From: Semisulcospira habei
Lineage: Eukaryota > Mollusca > Gastropoda > Semisulcospiridae
Assembly (NCBI GenBank): GCA_036245525.1
Contig: BTPG01000007.1
Location: forward strand, 129,338,917 to 129,402,916
DNA: 64,000 nucleotides
Direction: 5' to 3'
In this document: positions 63,970 through 64,000 of the stretch, piece after piece
Numbering within the stretch: the first letter of the stretch is position 1
How the letters are laid out: each line of letters starts with the position of its first letter
The notes under the pieces: generated by a model
What the model was told of the DNA's origin: nothing
What the model saw: only the letters and a program-made list of their open reading frames with translations
Databases searched by the model: none
Translations under genes and position numbers: made by a program

Positions 63970-64000
63970 TCATTACGTTGTGAAATATATACTGCCCTGT

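Overview
This is a window of animal nuclear DNA. It has spliced genes with GT-AG introns, very dense transposable elements, long microsatellites and one 500-N assembly gap (33501-34000). The repeats look lophotrochozoan, most likely a marine mollusc: DIRS retroelements, a BovB-like RTE, tRNA-derived SINEs ending in a (TAA)n tail, and SINEs ending in GACGTTAA plus a tetranucleotide tail. The species cannot be fixed from the sequence alone.

Two host genes can be reconstructed, both on the minus strand. The first (31213 down to 8050) has four coding exons whose splice phases join into a 999-nt reading frame of 332 codons plus stop. Its conserved core (FDFDD, then a basic KRVARMDNVLSS helix) matches PAGR1/PA1, the PAXIP1-associated subunit of MLL3/MLL4 histone methyltransferase complexes. 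The second (59831 down to 42362, 5' part outside the window) encodes a sushi/CCP domain, one membrane span and a roughly 465-residue cytoplasmic tail of low complexity. Both genes carry introns of 10 kb or more, and most other recognisable sequence in the window is mobile DNA in or around those introns.

Layout. 0.1-4.0 kb: TTAA-ended hairpin MITEs and DIRS gag fragments, one of them sitting inside a MITE. 4.4-7.3 kb: a complete 2.9-kb FLYWCH/MULE DNA transposon with a 9-bp target duplication and tandem-repeat termini. 8.05-8.72 kb: last PAGR1 exon. 9.0-19.2 kb: two decayed head-to-tail DIRS retroelements (gag, RT, RNase H, tyrosine recombinase) inside outer inverted repeats. 19.6 kb: PAGR1 exon 3. 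21.8-25.2 kb: a Crypton-like tyrosine-recombinase gene on the plus strand, broken by two SINE insertions. 25.5-31 kb: MITEs, SINEs and PAGR1 exons 2 and 1. 31.3-42 kb: microsatellites, hairpin elements, a LINE 3' end and the gap. 42.36-44.42 kb: last two exons of the sushi gene. 44.6-55.9 kb: MITEs, a degenerate satellite of about 120 bp and SINEs. 56.0-59.3 kb: an intact full-length RTE retrotransposon with target duplication. 59.7 kb: sushi exon. 60-64 kb: a same-strand series of truncated LINEs separated by (TC)n tracts.

The most striking feature is the number of short elements with near-perfect hairpin cores. They belong to at least four unrelated sequence families, but nearly all intact copies are bounded by TTAAC(C/T)C...G(A/G)GTTAA. 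This suggests mobilisation by a piggyBac-type transposase that recognises little more than those ends.
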